Below, in pieces: positions 34,001 to 42,362 of a DNA stretch of 51,754 nucleotides; within the stretch, counting starts at the first letter, position 1; each line of letters opens with the position of its first letter. The notes beneath the pieces were generated by a model, which ran no database searches, was not told the DNA's origin, and saw only the letters and a list, made by a program, of their open reading frames with translations. The stretch is taken from positions 1-51,754 of the forward strand of contig NZ_NIBG01000029.1 of assembly GCF_002270055.1 (NCBI RefSeq), read 5' to 3'. The translations under genes were made by a program, and so were the position numbers. This DNA is from Anaeromicrobium sediminis. GTDB lineage: Bacteria > Bacillota > Clostridia > Peptostreptococcales > Thermotaleaceae.

Positions 34001-34118
34001 GAATCGTCCTCCATTTTTTGTTAAAAATCACATTCAGATAATTATAACATATATATACTACCTTAGAACTTTATTTATTAAACAGCTATTTTGAAAATTT
34101 TTAGTCTTGCATTAATAA

Positions 34119-34192
34119 GGTTAAGAGATTAGATTTAAGAGTTAAGAGTTTTAATTATTAAACGCCAAATTCTTAACCCTAAACTCTTAACC
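34119..34192. repeat. GGTTAAGAG-type imperfect palindromic repeat
   Basis: The left part reads GGTTAAGAGATTAGA and TTAAGAGTTAAGAGTTT. The right part ends CCCTAAACTCTTAACC, whose complement repeats the same words. A close relative lies at 48999-49075. It fills most of the 301-bp gap before 34302. Confidence 0.7.
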
Positions 34193-34301
34193 ATTAAAAT
34201 TTACGGTATAAATTAAATTCAAAAATGGTTTATATATATCTCTCTACATTCAAGTAACAACTTGTCCTACTTTTCATATTATAAAGTGGAGGTGAACTAC
34301 T

Positions 34302-34547
34302 ATGACTTCTAAGCTAGCCATACTAGCAGCCATCATCTACGCAATCGTAGAAGCTCTTGAAAAATTCGGATTAAGTCGTAAGTATGCTCATCTATTGGCT
34401 ATTCCACTAGGAATAGTTGGTGGATTCATATTTTTACGTTACAGTTCAGCAATAGACAATATAATTTATGGCATATTTGCTGGTATTACTGCTGTTGGAA
34501 CTTGTGATACCCTCTGTAACGTATGTAAAAAAGAAAAAGAAAAATAA
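34302..34547 (+). CDS. Small membrane protein, holin-like
   Basis: An 81-residue protein with two or three membrane helices (about 4-16, 28-46, 52-70) and a basic, cysteine-containing tail (TLCNVCKKEKEK). The pattern AIVEALEKFGLSRKYAHLLAIPLGIVGG resembles a class of small phage/phage-like holins. GGAGGTG lies 7 nt before ATG 34302, and a strong terminator follows. Functional assignment is tentative; an endolysin-like amidase lies 1.8 kb away but is separated by an MFS gene. Confidence 0.6.
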   Translation: MTSKLAILAAIIYAIVEALEKFGLSRKYAHLLAIPLGIVGGFIFLRYSSAIDNIIYGIFAGITAVGTCDTLCNVCKKEKEK

Positions 34548-34562
34548 TTTCAAATGATAAAA

Positions 34563-34593
34563 GCCCCCTTTAACCTAAAGGGGGCAATTTTTT
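34563..34593 (+). terminator. Terminator of the small membrane protein gene
   Basis: 10-bp GC-rich stem GCCCCCTTTA / TAAAGGGGGC followed by AATTTTTT. Confidence 0.9.
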
Positions 34594-34804
34594 AGTGAAT
34601 TCCTCCAACTGGAGTATCATCTGATAATTGATTAGTTATACCTTCCATGGAATTTGTCATATTATTTACTTTTCTTAGTACCTTTTTCATTTTCTTTTTG
34701 GCATTAGGATTTTCAACCATTTCAACCGCATTAGTTAAATCACTTTCAACTTGGTTTAATTTATTTAAAGAATCTTCTACATTTTGTCTAGCATTCTTTT
34801 CCAT
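34592..34804 (-). CDS. Small hypothetical coiled-coil protein
   Basis: A 70-residue, soluble, helical protein with heptad-like leucines and asparagines (NVEDSLNKLNQVESDLTNAVEMV, KKVLRKVNNMTNSME) and a glycine-rich end (TPVGGIH). I do not recognise a family. GGAGG lies 9 nt before ATG 34804. It converges on the holin-like gene, and its end touches that gene's terminator. It is about 100 nt downstream of the last Mrp gene on the same strand and may be read through from it. Confidence 0.65.
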   Translation of the reverse strand: MEKNARQNVEDSLNKLNQVESDLTNAVEMVENPNAKKKMKKVLRKVNNMTNSMEGITNQLSDDTPVGGIH

Positions 34805-34904
34805 AAATATTAATCCTCCTAATTTTTAATTGTTGAAGTATTTTCATTGCCCCAACATTAATTAGTATGGACTTTTTTTCAATTTAAATTCTTCAAAGCT
34901 TAGT

Positions 34905-36869
34905 TTAATTAATCATCATAACTAATATGGTTGCAAAAACTACTGCAAATATTAAAATTGCATACATTAAACTATTTACTCTAAGGTTTATTTTTGCTAT
35001 TACCTCAGAAACACTATATTTATAATCTTCCATTTCTTCCATAACCTTTTGAGGATTTATTATATTTTTAATTCTTATATTCCTCTCTTTACTTATATCT
35101 ATATCTATTTCACTTATGGCCTTCATCGTATCTGCCACTAAATGAACACTGCTAACAACCATCTTATCTATAATATGGAATACAAAAGAACTTGCCCTAA
35201 AGGCAGTAAATAGTACAGGCTTATATATATCTTCTTCTAAGTTTATCCATCCTAAAGTAGGATTTACATATAATTTATCCTTCAATAAGACCCTATTAAT
35301 ATATGCAAAATATATTGTCAATCCTAATCCTATAGAAATTAGAGAACCCTTTATATTGCCCCAAGTATATATATGAAGATGTATACTTTCTTCCACACCA
35401 AAAGCACTTAAAGATCTCTTTAATAGAGGTTCTAATATATGTGGATTAAACCCGATGTATACAATAGTACCTCCTAATATGACCATAGGAACTAAAGATC
35501 TTTTCTTAATGTGTTCCTTATACTGGCCATAAAATTCTGGATTTTCCTCCATAAATACAAAGCCAAATATCTTTAATAGATATGCCACAGTAAAAGCACT
35601 ACTCAAGTAAAAAACTACTTCCAAAATCATAAAGTAGCCATTGTGATAAAGATGAGCACCTTCCGCTAAAGCCTCATGAAGTAAGATCTTACTTATAAAA
35701 CCATTAAACCCTGGAGTTCCCGTTATGGCTAATAACCCTATCAAAAACATTCCCTTTACTATATTTTTATTTCTACCAAATCCACGTATCTTATTTATAC
35801 TAAGTTCGTGTAATACCATATATATGATTCCAGCTCCCATAAATAACAACACTTTAAATATGGCATGGTTAAATATATGATATAAAGTCGCATATATAGC
35901 CAATCCCTTTTCTTCCAGTATTCCTATAAGACCCATACCTAATATGATATATCCTGCCTGACTCATACTACTATAAGCTAAAATCCTCTTTATATTCCTT
36001 TGGAATAGGGCCATAAATCCTCCAAAGAACATGTTTATAGCTCCAAAACCTAACATTATCATAGACAAGATCATATCTGATTCCATAAGCATATTTACAG
36101 TTATGATCATACCAAATATACCTGTTTTAATTAAAATACCAGACAATATGGCACTAGCAGGTGTAGGTGCTGCTGGGTGGGCCTTTGGAAGCCAGATGTG
36201 CAGTGGATATACACTGGCCTTAGCTCCAAATCCTATTAGTATCAAAGCACTTATTACATATTTTAAATTACCTAACATTTGTAACTTGTGAGGTATTTCC
36301 TCTATATTTAAAGTTTCAGCGTAGTCAAATAATAAATATATTCCCATTAATAATACCAATCCTGCTCCTATGGCCATACTAATATAGGATTTTCCTGCAT
36401 CTAATGAATATTTATCCTGGTCATGGATTATTAGAGCATAAGATGTGAATGACATTATTTCAAAGAAGGTGAATAAATTCACTATATTATTAGATAAAAA
36501 CATGCCTATAGTACTGCTTAATGTGAGCATAAAAAATGCATAGTATCTATTTCTATTTTTATACTTAATAAGGTATCCCGTTGAATAAAGGGTACATAAA
36601 AACCAAACGAAGCTAGTAACCCATACAAATATATACCTAAATGAATCTAACTTTAATTCCAGTCCCGTTCCCATTATATCTGGAATAAATACCTTTATAT
36701 CAGATGACAATACCTGCCTGTACATGGAGCTTATTATAAGGAGAGTCAAAGCAGTTATTATTACATTGAACAAATCTCTATATTTTTCACTTTTCATACC
36801 GATTAAAAAACCTACTCCTGCTCCTATGGCCGGTAGTACTATAAGGCTTAAAATCATTATATTTGTCAT
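34905..36869 (-). CDS. Mrp/NuoL-type antiporter subunit (third large subunit)
   Basis: A 654-residue NuoL/MrpA-D-like ion-translocating protein with about 14 core helices. The transport residues are conserved: Glu in TM5 (TFFEIMSFTSYAL) and Lys in TM7 (GFGAKASVYPLHIWLPKAHP). The C-terminal extension (about 500-654) has an amphipathic stretch (YKPVLFTAFRASSFVFHIID) and a final helix (LMYAILIFAVVFATILVMM), comparable to the lateral-helix extension of NuoL-type subunits. It is the last of ten mrp genes, 18 nt after the preceding one. No MrpA C-terminal DUF4040/MbhE domains are fused; they are separate genes here. Confidence 0.93.
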   Translation of the reverse strand: MTNIMILSLIVLPAIGAGVGFLIGMKSEKYRDLFNVIITALTLLIISSMYRQVLSSDIKVFIPDIMGTGLELKLDSFRYIFVWVTSFVWFLCTLYSTGYLIKYKNRNRYYAFFMLTLSSTIGMFLSNNIVNLFTFFEIMSFTSYALIIHDQDKYSLDAGKSYISMAIGAGLVLLMGIYLLFDYAETLNIEEIPHKLQMLGNLKYVISALILIGFGAKASVYPLHIWLPKAHPAAPTPASAILSGILIKTGIFGMIITVNMLMESDMILSMIMLGFGAINMFFGGFMALFQRNIKRILAYSSMSQAGYIILGMGLIGILEEKGLAIYATLYHIFNHAIFKVLLFMGAGIIYMVLHELSINKIRGFGRNKNIVKGMFLIGLLAITGTPGFNGFISKILLHEALAEGAHLYHNGYFMILEVVFYLSSAFTVAYLLKIFGFVFMEENPEFYGQYKEHIKKRSLVPMVILGGTIVYIGFNPHILEPLLKRSLSAFGVEESIHLHIYTWGNIKGSLISIGLGLTIYFAYINRVLLKDKLYVNPTLGWINLEEDIYKPVLFTAFRASSFVFHIIDKMVVSSVHLVADTMKAISEIDIDISKERNIRIKNIINPQKVMEEMEDYKYSVSEVIAKINLRVNSLMYAILIFAVVFATILVMMIN

Positions 36870-36887
36870 AAATCTGCTTTCTCCTTT

Positions 36888-38333
36888 CTATAATACTTCT
36901 GCAACTATACTTTTAACAAAATTTAAAACCACATTAGGAAATAACCCTAAAAATACAATTATTCCAGTCAAAGTTATAATAGGAATTAACATTTTTCTAG
37001 ATGGATCTAAATTTCTTTCATCCTTATTCTCTTCTATATGGAAGAAGGCTGTAATAACTATAGGTAATATATACATGGCCGTTAAGAATGCACTTAACAA
37101 TATGATTATAGGAAATATTATCTTATCATCAAGTCCTCCTAAAGCCAAGTACCATTTACTTACAAAAGCATTAGTAGGTGGTATACCTATTAGAGATATG
37201 GCTGCTATGGAAAAACACCACATGGTTATGGGCATATTTTTTCCTATGGCCTCAATGTCACCTATATTCTTTTTATGAGTTTTGTAATATATGGCTCCCA
37301 CACAGAAAAATAGTGTTATTTTTATTACTGCATGGTTTATAAGGTGCATTATAGCCCCCGTTAAAGCCTCTTTATTCAGAAGAACAATACCTAATACCAT
37401 ATATCCAAGTTGACTTATGGTAGAGTAAGCAAGCCTCTTCTTTAAGTTATCCTGATGAAGGGCTAAAAAAGACCCCATTAAAATAGTTAAAACTACTAAA
37501 ACACTTATATACTTATTTCCATTTATTTCTGCTATAACTTGAGCTCCTACTAGAAAGTAACTTACTCTTATTAAAGCAAATACTCCAGATTTTACAACTG
37601 CCACAGCATGAAGTAATGAACTTACTGGGGTTGGAGCAACCATGGCTGCTGGTAGCCAGGAGTGTAGGGGAACCATAGCAGCCTTTACTCCAAATCCTAT
37701 GAACATGCTCATATATGCTATTAACATTAAAGTCTTATCATAACTTATCCCCATTACCACACCCTTTGGTATAAAGTCTAGATTATTAGTGATACTATAA
37801 AGAATCATCATCCCAAGTAGGGCCAATGTGGCTCCTCCAAAGGAATATATAAGATACTTTTTACCACTATATAGGGCATCCTTACTTTCCGCATGAATAA
37901 CCAGTGGAAAGGTTGATAGGGTCAATAATTCATAAAATATATACATGGTGAATAAATTTCCCGATAGAGCTATACCTACTGTTATTCCCAGAGTAGCTAA
38001 AAAGAAAATGAAAAATCTTTTTTCATCCCTTTCATGCTTCATATACTCTATAGAATAACTAGTAGTAAATATCCAAAGGGTAGAAGCTAATATGGAAAAC
38101 AATATTCCCAGTTTATCAATCTTAAAATATACATCTAAAAAGGAACTCACCTTTACTAAATGAATAGTAAAGGCTTCTCCCTGTATGAATAATTCTATTA
38201 ATACTGCCAGATTCAATATTACTGTAGTATATAGAAATACATTTCTTTCTTTTTCACTTTTAAACTTCACCTTAGTACCTATGATGGCCATAATCATAGG
38301 AAAAACTATGGGAATTAATACAAAATACTTCAT
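36888..38333 (-). CDS. Mrp/NuoM-N-type antiporter subunit (second large subunit)
   Basis: A 481-residue, 14-helix NuoLMN-like protein. Conserved Glu in IFYELLTLSTFPLVIH and Lys in GFGVKAAMVPLHSWLPAAMV; a second lysine follows in LLHAVAVVKSGVFAL. It lies 9 nt after the upstream MrpD-like gene and 18 nt before the next. Standard MrpD length, so it probably forms a proton or sodium path beside the two sister subunits. Confidence 0.93.
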   Translation of the reverse strand: MKYFVLIPIVFPMIMAIIGTKVKFKSEKERNVFLYTTVILNLAVLIELFIQGEAFTIHLVKVSSFLDVYFKIDKLGILFSILASTLWIFTTSYSIEYMKHERDEKRFFIFFLATLGITVGIALSGNLFTMYIFYELLTLSTFPLVIHAESKDALYSGKKYLIYSFGGATLALLGMMILYSITNNLDFIPKGVVMGISYDKTLMLIAYMSMFIGFGVKAAMVPLHSWLPAAMVAPTPVSSLLHAVAVVKSGVFALIRVSYFLVGAQVIAEINGNKYISVLVVLTILMGSFLALHQDNLKKRLAYSTISQLGYMVLGIVLLNKEALTGAIMHLINHAVIKITLFFCVGAIYYKTHKKNIGDIEAIGKNMPITMWCFSIAAISLIGIPPTNAFVSKWYLALGGLDDKIIFPIIILLSAFLTAMYILPIVITAFFHIEENKDERNLDPSRKMLIPIITLTGIIVFLGLFPNVVLNFVKSIVAEVL

Positions 38334-38342
38334 ATAATCCTC

Positions 38343-39812
38343 CTAAAAACCTTGACCTATAAAGTCTATTATTTGAATAGAAAAGACTCCAGTTAATATT
38401 ACGCATATAACCAAGATTCCTATTGGTATTATTTTAGGTTTTCTAAGCTCTTTACTCATGTATGTCTTTCCTTCTAGGTTTTCATGGCCGAAAAATCCAT
38501 TTATAACTATAGGGAAGTAATAAGCAACATTTAACAAACTACTAAGTAGTATTACACCCATTAAATATATTTTTCCTGACTCTATAGTAGCTATGGCTAA
38601 TTTCCACTTACTAATAAATCCTGGTAATATGGGTATCCCCACCATGGATAAAGCACATAGAGTAAATAATCCCAGTGTAATAGGCATCTCTCTTCCAATT
38701 CCCTTTAAATCCTTCACATACTTAGAACCAGTCTTTTTTATCATGGAACCACCTATTAAAAATAAAGCTGATTTAGTTAAACTATGACCAATCATATGGA
38801 ATATAGCCATAATAACTCCAAGCTTACTGCCAAGACCAATTCCATAGAATACATATCCCATTTGAGCCACACTAGAGTAGGCTATTACTCTCTTTACTTC
38901 CTTTTGGTTTATGGCAAATATGGAACCTGCAATCATTCCTATACTTCCTAAGACCAATAATATGTTTAGTATTCCCATTTCTCTTAAAACCTCAATCTTA
39001 TATACCTTATATAAAATTTTTATTAAAAATAGTACTGGTGGCTTCAAGACTAAAGCCGATAGAATTGCACTTGAAGGTGATGGAGCTGATGAATGAGCAT
39101 CTGGTAACCATACATGAAGTGGGAACATGGCACTTTTTACTCCTAAACCTATAGTAAACAAGGAAGCACTTATTACTATTAAGTTTCTATTTGCTCCTTC
39201 TAGAGATTGGATGGATTTACCTATAAAATCCATATCAAGATATCCAGATACAGGATAGATAAAGGCAATTCCCATTAATACTAATCCTGAACCTAAACTA
39301 CTTAAAACTAAATATTTCAAAGTGGCCTTTATATTTTCTTTCTCATCTTTAATTACTATAATCCCACAACCTGCTAAAGTACTTACTTCTAGAAATACAA
39401 ATCCATTAAATAAATCATTAGTAAATACTATACCAAGGAGTGACCCTACTAGAAGATTCACTAGAGTATAATATAAGTTTACTCTCTTTTTTCCTATTTC
39501 CTTTTCAATGGTCATATAGCTATATACCATGACCAAAAGGGCTACTAATGTAAACACTACACACATAATAGCTTCCACATTACCTATATAAAATGAAATT
39601 CCCCAAGGAGAATCATAGTGACCTATTCTATATGAAAATCCACCATTATTTAATACATTTATAAAGTTTATAATAGAAAGTATAAAACTTAAACCTAAAC
39701 TTGTACCTGATAGAACTTTCACTCTCTTATTGTTTTTTATAATGGGCATACAAAATGCTGTAATAAAAAGCAATAATATAATAACAAGGGGGCTACTCCT
39801 TATAACATTCAT
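38343..39812 (-). CDS. mrpD: Mrp antiporter subunit MrpD-like (first large subunit)
   Basis: A 489-residue, 14-helix MrpD/NuoN-like protein placed directly after mrpC (2-nt gap), the standard position of mrpD. Glu in FVFLEVSTLAGCGIIV and Lys in GLGVKSAMFPLHVWLPDAHS are conserved, with a further Lys in ALVLKPPVLFLIK. ATG 39812 overlaps the ribosome-site region in the end of mrpC. It should be the main antiporter channel of the complex. Confidence 0.93.
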   Translation of the reverse strand: MNVIRSSPLVIILLLFITAFCMPIIKNNKRVKVLSGTSLGLSFILSIINFINVLNNGGFSYRIGHYDSPWGISFYIGNVEAIMCVVFTLVALLVMVYSYMTIEKEIGKKRVNLYYTLVNLLVGSLLGIVFTNDLFNGFVFLEVSTLAGCGIIVIKDEKENIKATLKYLVLSSLGSGLVLMGIAFIYPVSGYLDMDFIGKSIQSLEGANRNLIVISASLFTIGLGVKSAMFPLHVWLPDAHSSAPSPSSAILSALVLKPPVLFLIKILYKVYKIEVLREMGILNILLVLGSIGMIAGSIFAINQKEVKRVIAYSSVAQMGYVFYGIGLGSKLGVIMAIFHMIGHSLTKSALFLIGGSMIKKTGSKYVKDLKGIGREMPITLGLFTLCALSMVGIPILPGFISKWKLAIATIESGKIYLMGVILLSSLLNVAYYFPIVINGFFGHENLEGKTYMSKELRKPKIIPIGILVICVILTGVFSIQIIDFIGQGF

Positions 39813-39814
39813 TA

Positions 39815-40174
39815 TTAATCACCTCTCATTTTCATAATCTCATCTAATTCAACTGTTCCATAGGCTTTATATAGCCTTACCGTCAATGCTAATAAAAATG
39901 CCGTCACACTTACTGCCACTACGATTCCTGTAAGCATAAGTGCACTTGGTACTGGGTCTATATACCCTGCAGCTGTGCCTCTTATTATGGGGGCATCCTT
40001 TCCGTGTACATATCCCTTAGCTATAAAAAACAGAAAAATGGCCGTATCCATTATATTCATTCCTATTATTTTTTTTATTATGTTGTTATGAAGTAACAAC
40101 ATGGTAAATCCTATTCCAAATAATATTATTGAACCCGTTTCATAATAATTTGTAGTTAAACTCTTCATGTTCAT
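39815..40174 (-). CDS. mrpC: Mrp antiporter subunit C (NuoK-like)
   Basis: A 119-residue NuoK-like protein with three helices. Diagnostic segments: GIGFTMLLLHNNIIKKIIGMNI, DPVPSALMLTGIVVAVSVTAFLLAL. ATG overlaps the mrpB stop by 4 nt (ATGA). It corresponds to MbhG in Mbh complexes. Confidence 0.95.
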   Translation of the reverse strand: MNMKSLTTNYYETGSIILFGIGFTMLLLHNNIIKKIIGMNIMDTAIFLFFIAKGYVHGKDAPIIRGTAAGYIDPVPSALMLTGIVVAVSVTAFLLALTVRLYKAYGTVELDEIMKMRGD

Positions 40175-40584
40175 ATTTCTCCTTCATTAAAAAGTGAAAA
40201 TAAAAAATATACTGTTATAGCCACTATAATTCCAACTGCTATATTAAGGGGCAATATGGCTCCTGCACTGAGTATATTACCTACTTTACCTAAAGGAATT
40301 ACAGGTAGATGAAAAGAATCTCCTATAAAATAGTATCCCTTTAATAACCCATAAAAAACTAAGGATAAACACATGGACTTCATAAGCTTTTCATAGGGTA
40401 GTTTAGAATTAACTTCTTTTTTATCATTTACTAATCTATAAAGTATAAAACTAGCTCCGATTATAGTCCCTCCTGAAAATCCCCCTCCAGGAGATAGGTG
40501 ACCAAACAATATTACATAAATTCCAAAGACTTGTATTAAGGGAATTAGAAACCTTAGAATCTCTCTTAAAATAATACTATCCAT
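40171..40584 (-). CDS. mrpB: Mrp antiporter subunit B (MnhB)
   Basis: A 137-residue MnhB-family membrane protein with four helices. The hallmark GHLSPGGGFSGGTIIGASFIL is present. It overlaps the upstream MbhE-like gene by 8 nt and mrpC by 4 nt. It equals MbhF in Mbh complexes. Confidence 0.95.
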   Translation of the reverse strand: MDSIILREILRFLIPLIQVFGIYVILFGHLSPGGGFSGGTIIGASFILYRLVNDKKEVNSKLPYEKLMKSMCLSLVFYGLLKGYYFIGDSFHLPVIPLGKVGNILSAGAILPLNIAVGIIVAITVYFLFSLFNEGEI

Positions 40585-40864
40585 CTAACTCTTCATCTCC
40601 CTTTTTTAAAAGTAACATTACACATATAATTCCTGTGAAAAGTACTGTAGCTTCTGCAAAGGTGTCAAAGGCCCTATAATCTAATATAATACCCGTTACT
40701 ATGTTAGTTGAACCTGTATCCTTTAATCCGTCCTTTATATATTTGTTTGCTAAAGGCCTGTCTTTTAAAATATTTTCATCACCAAACTGAGGCAAACTAG
40801 TTATTCCTATAAGCAATACACCTATTATTGTAAGGGTACAGATTATGGCTATGATTTTTCTCAT
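40577..40864 (-). CDS. MbhE-like subunit (corresponds to the MrpA C-terminal end)
   Basis: A 95-residue protein with two helices. ILDYRAFDTFAEATVLFTGI is the conserved end of MrpA/MbhE (membrane-bound hydrogenase subunit E). In Bacillus Mrp this part is fused to MrpA; here it is a separate gene, overlapping its neighbours by 4 and 8 nt. Confidence 0.88.
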   Translation of the reverse strand: MRKIIAIICTLTIIGVLLIGITSLPQFGDENILKDRPLANKYIKDGLKDTGSTNIVTGIILDYRAFDTFAEATVLFTGIICVMLLLKKGDEELDG

Positions 40865-41100
40865 TTTTTAACACCCCTTATCTGTTTTAGGGTAATTACG
40901 AATAGTAAAGTAGTTATCCCTGCGCCTACAGCAGCTTCTGTTATGGCTAAATCTGGCGCATTGAGTTGTTGCCACAGTATGGCCATTACTAATGAATAAA
41001 CCATAAAAACAATGACTGTTGATAGTAAATTTTTTATAACAGATGCGGATATGGCCGATACGATTAAAAATATCATCATAATAATACTAAATGTCTTCAT
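40861..41100 (-). CDS. MbhD-like subunit (DUF4040)
   Basis: A 79-residue, three-helix protein with the DUF4040 signature APDLAITEAAVGAGITTLLF. It corresponds to MbhD, or the region before the MrpA C-terminal end, in other species. It overlaps mrpG by 14 nt and the MbhE-like gene by 4 nt, indicating translational coupling. Confidence 0.9.
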   Translation of the reverse strand: MKTFSIIMMIFLIVSAISASVIKNLLSTVIVFMVYSLVMAILWQQLNAPDLAITEAAVGAGITTLLFVITLKQIRGVKK

Positions 41101-41386
41101 GATTATTTACTTCCCCACTTTTCATACTAGCCTTTCCTATTAAATGGGTTGCCGTAGGATTTGTCACCCAAATAAATACTATTACTAGCAAAATTTTTAA
41201 AGATACAAAACTTATACCACTATATATAACTAGTGCTAACAAACATAGTACAGCCCCTAATGTATCACATTTGGCAGCACTATGTATTCTCGTTTGTAGA
41301 TCTGGAAACCTTAGTATCCCAATAGTTCCTACGGAAAAGAAAAATAATCCTCCCAATAGAAACAATGTTATAAAAACCATCTTCAT
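41087..41386 (-). CDS. mrpG: Mrp antiporter subunit G
   Basis: A 99-residue MnhG/MrpG protein with three helices. Signature GTIGILRFPDLQTRIHSAAK, then DTLGAVLCLLAL. GGAGG lies upstream of ATG 41386. It equals MbhC. Confidence 0.95.
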   Translation of the reverse strand: MKMVFITLFLLGGLFFFSVGTIGILRFPDLQTRIHSAAKCDTLGAVLCLLALVIYSGISFVSLKILLVIVFIWVTNPTATHLIGKASMKSGEVNNHEDI

Positions 41387-41392
41387 GATTTT

Positions 41393-41644
41393 CTACCTCC
41401 AATCTCCCGCAATGACAGTAGTAGCTACAAAGCTTATCAATGCATAAACTAATACCACATCTATAAAATAAGTTTCACGCAATACGAAAGATATTATAGA
41501 TATTAAAACTATAGTTTTAGTTCCTATTACGTTTATTACTACTAATCTATCTAATTTAGTAGGACCTATAAAGGCTCTTATCATGCATATCATAATAGTT
41601 ATACTAAGGACTATTATAGATACAATAAAAATACTATTTGTCAT
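41393..41644 (-). CDS. mrpF: Mrp antiporter subunit F
   Basis: An 83-residue MrpF/MnhF with three helices. ATG 41644 (MTNSIFIVSIIV) follows GGAG; an in-frame TTG at 41659 lies before it and is rejected. Signature IRAFIGPTKLDRLVVINVIGT and FIDVVLVYALISFVAT. It overlaps mrpE by 11 nt. Confidence 0.93.
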   Translation of the reverse strand: MTNSIFIVSIIVLSITIMICMIRAFIGPTKLDRLVVINVIGTKTIVLISIISFVLRETYFIDVVLVYALISFVATTVIAGDWR

Positions 41645-42125
41645 AATCAATCTCCTCAATCTTTAATAGTATTTGTTCAAACTTAGAATCTTTTAAACCA
41701 AGACTATCCTCTTCTCTCAAACAATGTACTGTCAGTATATTGCCTTCTAAGTCCATAGTTAAAGTTCCAGGAGTTAACGTTATGGAATTTGCTAAAATAC
41801 TTTGATAAATTTTAGACATTAATTTTGTTTCATACTTTACTATTTTAGGGCATATATTCATCTTTGGACTAAGAACTATTTTAGCTACCTGAATATTCGC
41901 TATGACTATTTCCTTAAGTAAAACTGCTCCATATAGAATAAAATATAGGATTTTTTTCACTGTTAATGTTTTTGGTTTATCTATAGTTTCCTTTTCCTTT
42001 TTATTGAAAATACTTATGGACAAACTAACAATCAGTCCTATAATTAAAACCTCCATGTTAAATTTTTCAGCAAGTATAATAAAAAATAAAATAAAAACTA
42101 TAATGGGTTTTATAAAATTATTCAT
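41634..42125 (-). CDS. mrpE: Mrp antiporter subunit E
   Basis: A 163-residue MrpE, the first gene of the operon. ATG 42125 (MNNFIKPIIVFILFF) has GGGAGG 4 nt upstream; the upstream in-frame ATG at 42206 lies before the sigma-54 promoter and is rejected. It has two N-terminal helices and a cytoplasmic domain with YQSILANSITLTPGTLTMDLEGNILTVHCL, the family hallmark. The operon order E-F-G-(DUF4040)-(MbhE)-B-C-D-D-D mirrors the Mrp part of Mbh hydrogenases rather than Bacillus mrpABCDEFG. A sigma-54-type promoter lies about 45 nt upstream. Confidence 0.95.
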   Translation of the reverse strand: MNNFIKPIIVFILFFIILAEKFNMEVLIIGLIVSLSISIFNKKEKETIDKPKTLTVKKILYFILYGAVLLKEIVIANIQVAKIVLSPKMNICPKIVKYETKLMSKIYQSILANSITLTPGTLTMDLEGNILTVHCLREEDSLGLKDSKFEQILLKIEEIDYDK

Positions 42126-42167
42126 TTTTCCTCCCAAATCAATTCTTTTATTTACATACATACTATA

Positions 42168-42184
42168 TGCAATAATCGAGCCAA
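42168..42184 (-). promoter_or_regulatory. Sigma-54 (-24/-12) promoter of the mrp operon
   Basis: Minus strand TTGGCTCGATTATTGCA. GG and GC are 12 bp apart, as in the consensus TGGCAC-N5-TTGC. Start expected near 42157, 32 nt before the mrpE ATG. A sigma-54 activator gene ends 166 bp upstream. Confidence 0.8.
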
Positions 42185-42263
42185 CACTTAGATATTTTTT
42201 TAACATCGCTTTCTATGATAGCGTTTTCAATATAAATATGTTTTTTAAAATAACAAAACAGAA

Positions 42264-42362
42264 TGTTTCACAACACCCTGTTTCACTCATTTGTATCATT
42301 TTGACACACTGCCGCTTGTATACACCTGTTTCATTTTGGTACATGTGTATCATTTTAACACA
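42264..42362. promoter_or_regulatory. Upstream activator site array
   Basis: Three related 17-bp dyads of form TGTNTCA-TTT-TGANACA: 42292-42308 (TGTATCATTTTGACACA), 42327-42343 (TGTTTCATTTTGGTACA), 42346-42362 (TGTATCATTTTAACACA). Two more TGTTTCA half-sites lie at 42264 and 42279. They lie 80-195 bp upstream of the sigma-54 promoter, the usual place for enhancer-protein sites; the last overlaps the activator's stop codon. Confidence 0.7.

Noticed and set aside
34275-34283. Sigma-K-like AC-N16-CATATTATA before the holin-like gene
   Set aside because: The implied start would fall inside the ribosome-binding site.
31914-34547. Prophage remnant (amidase plus holin-like protein)
   Set aside because: They are separated by an MFS gene, each has its own terminator, and no structural or integrase genes are present.
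36724-37278. 184-codon plus-strand frame opposite the Mrp genes
   Set aside because: Antisense shadow of hydrophobic coding sequence in two mrp genes; no ribosome site and no family.
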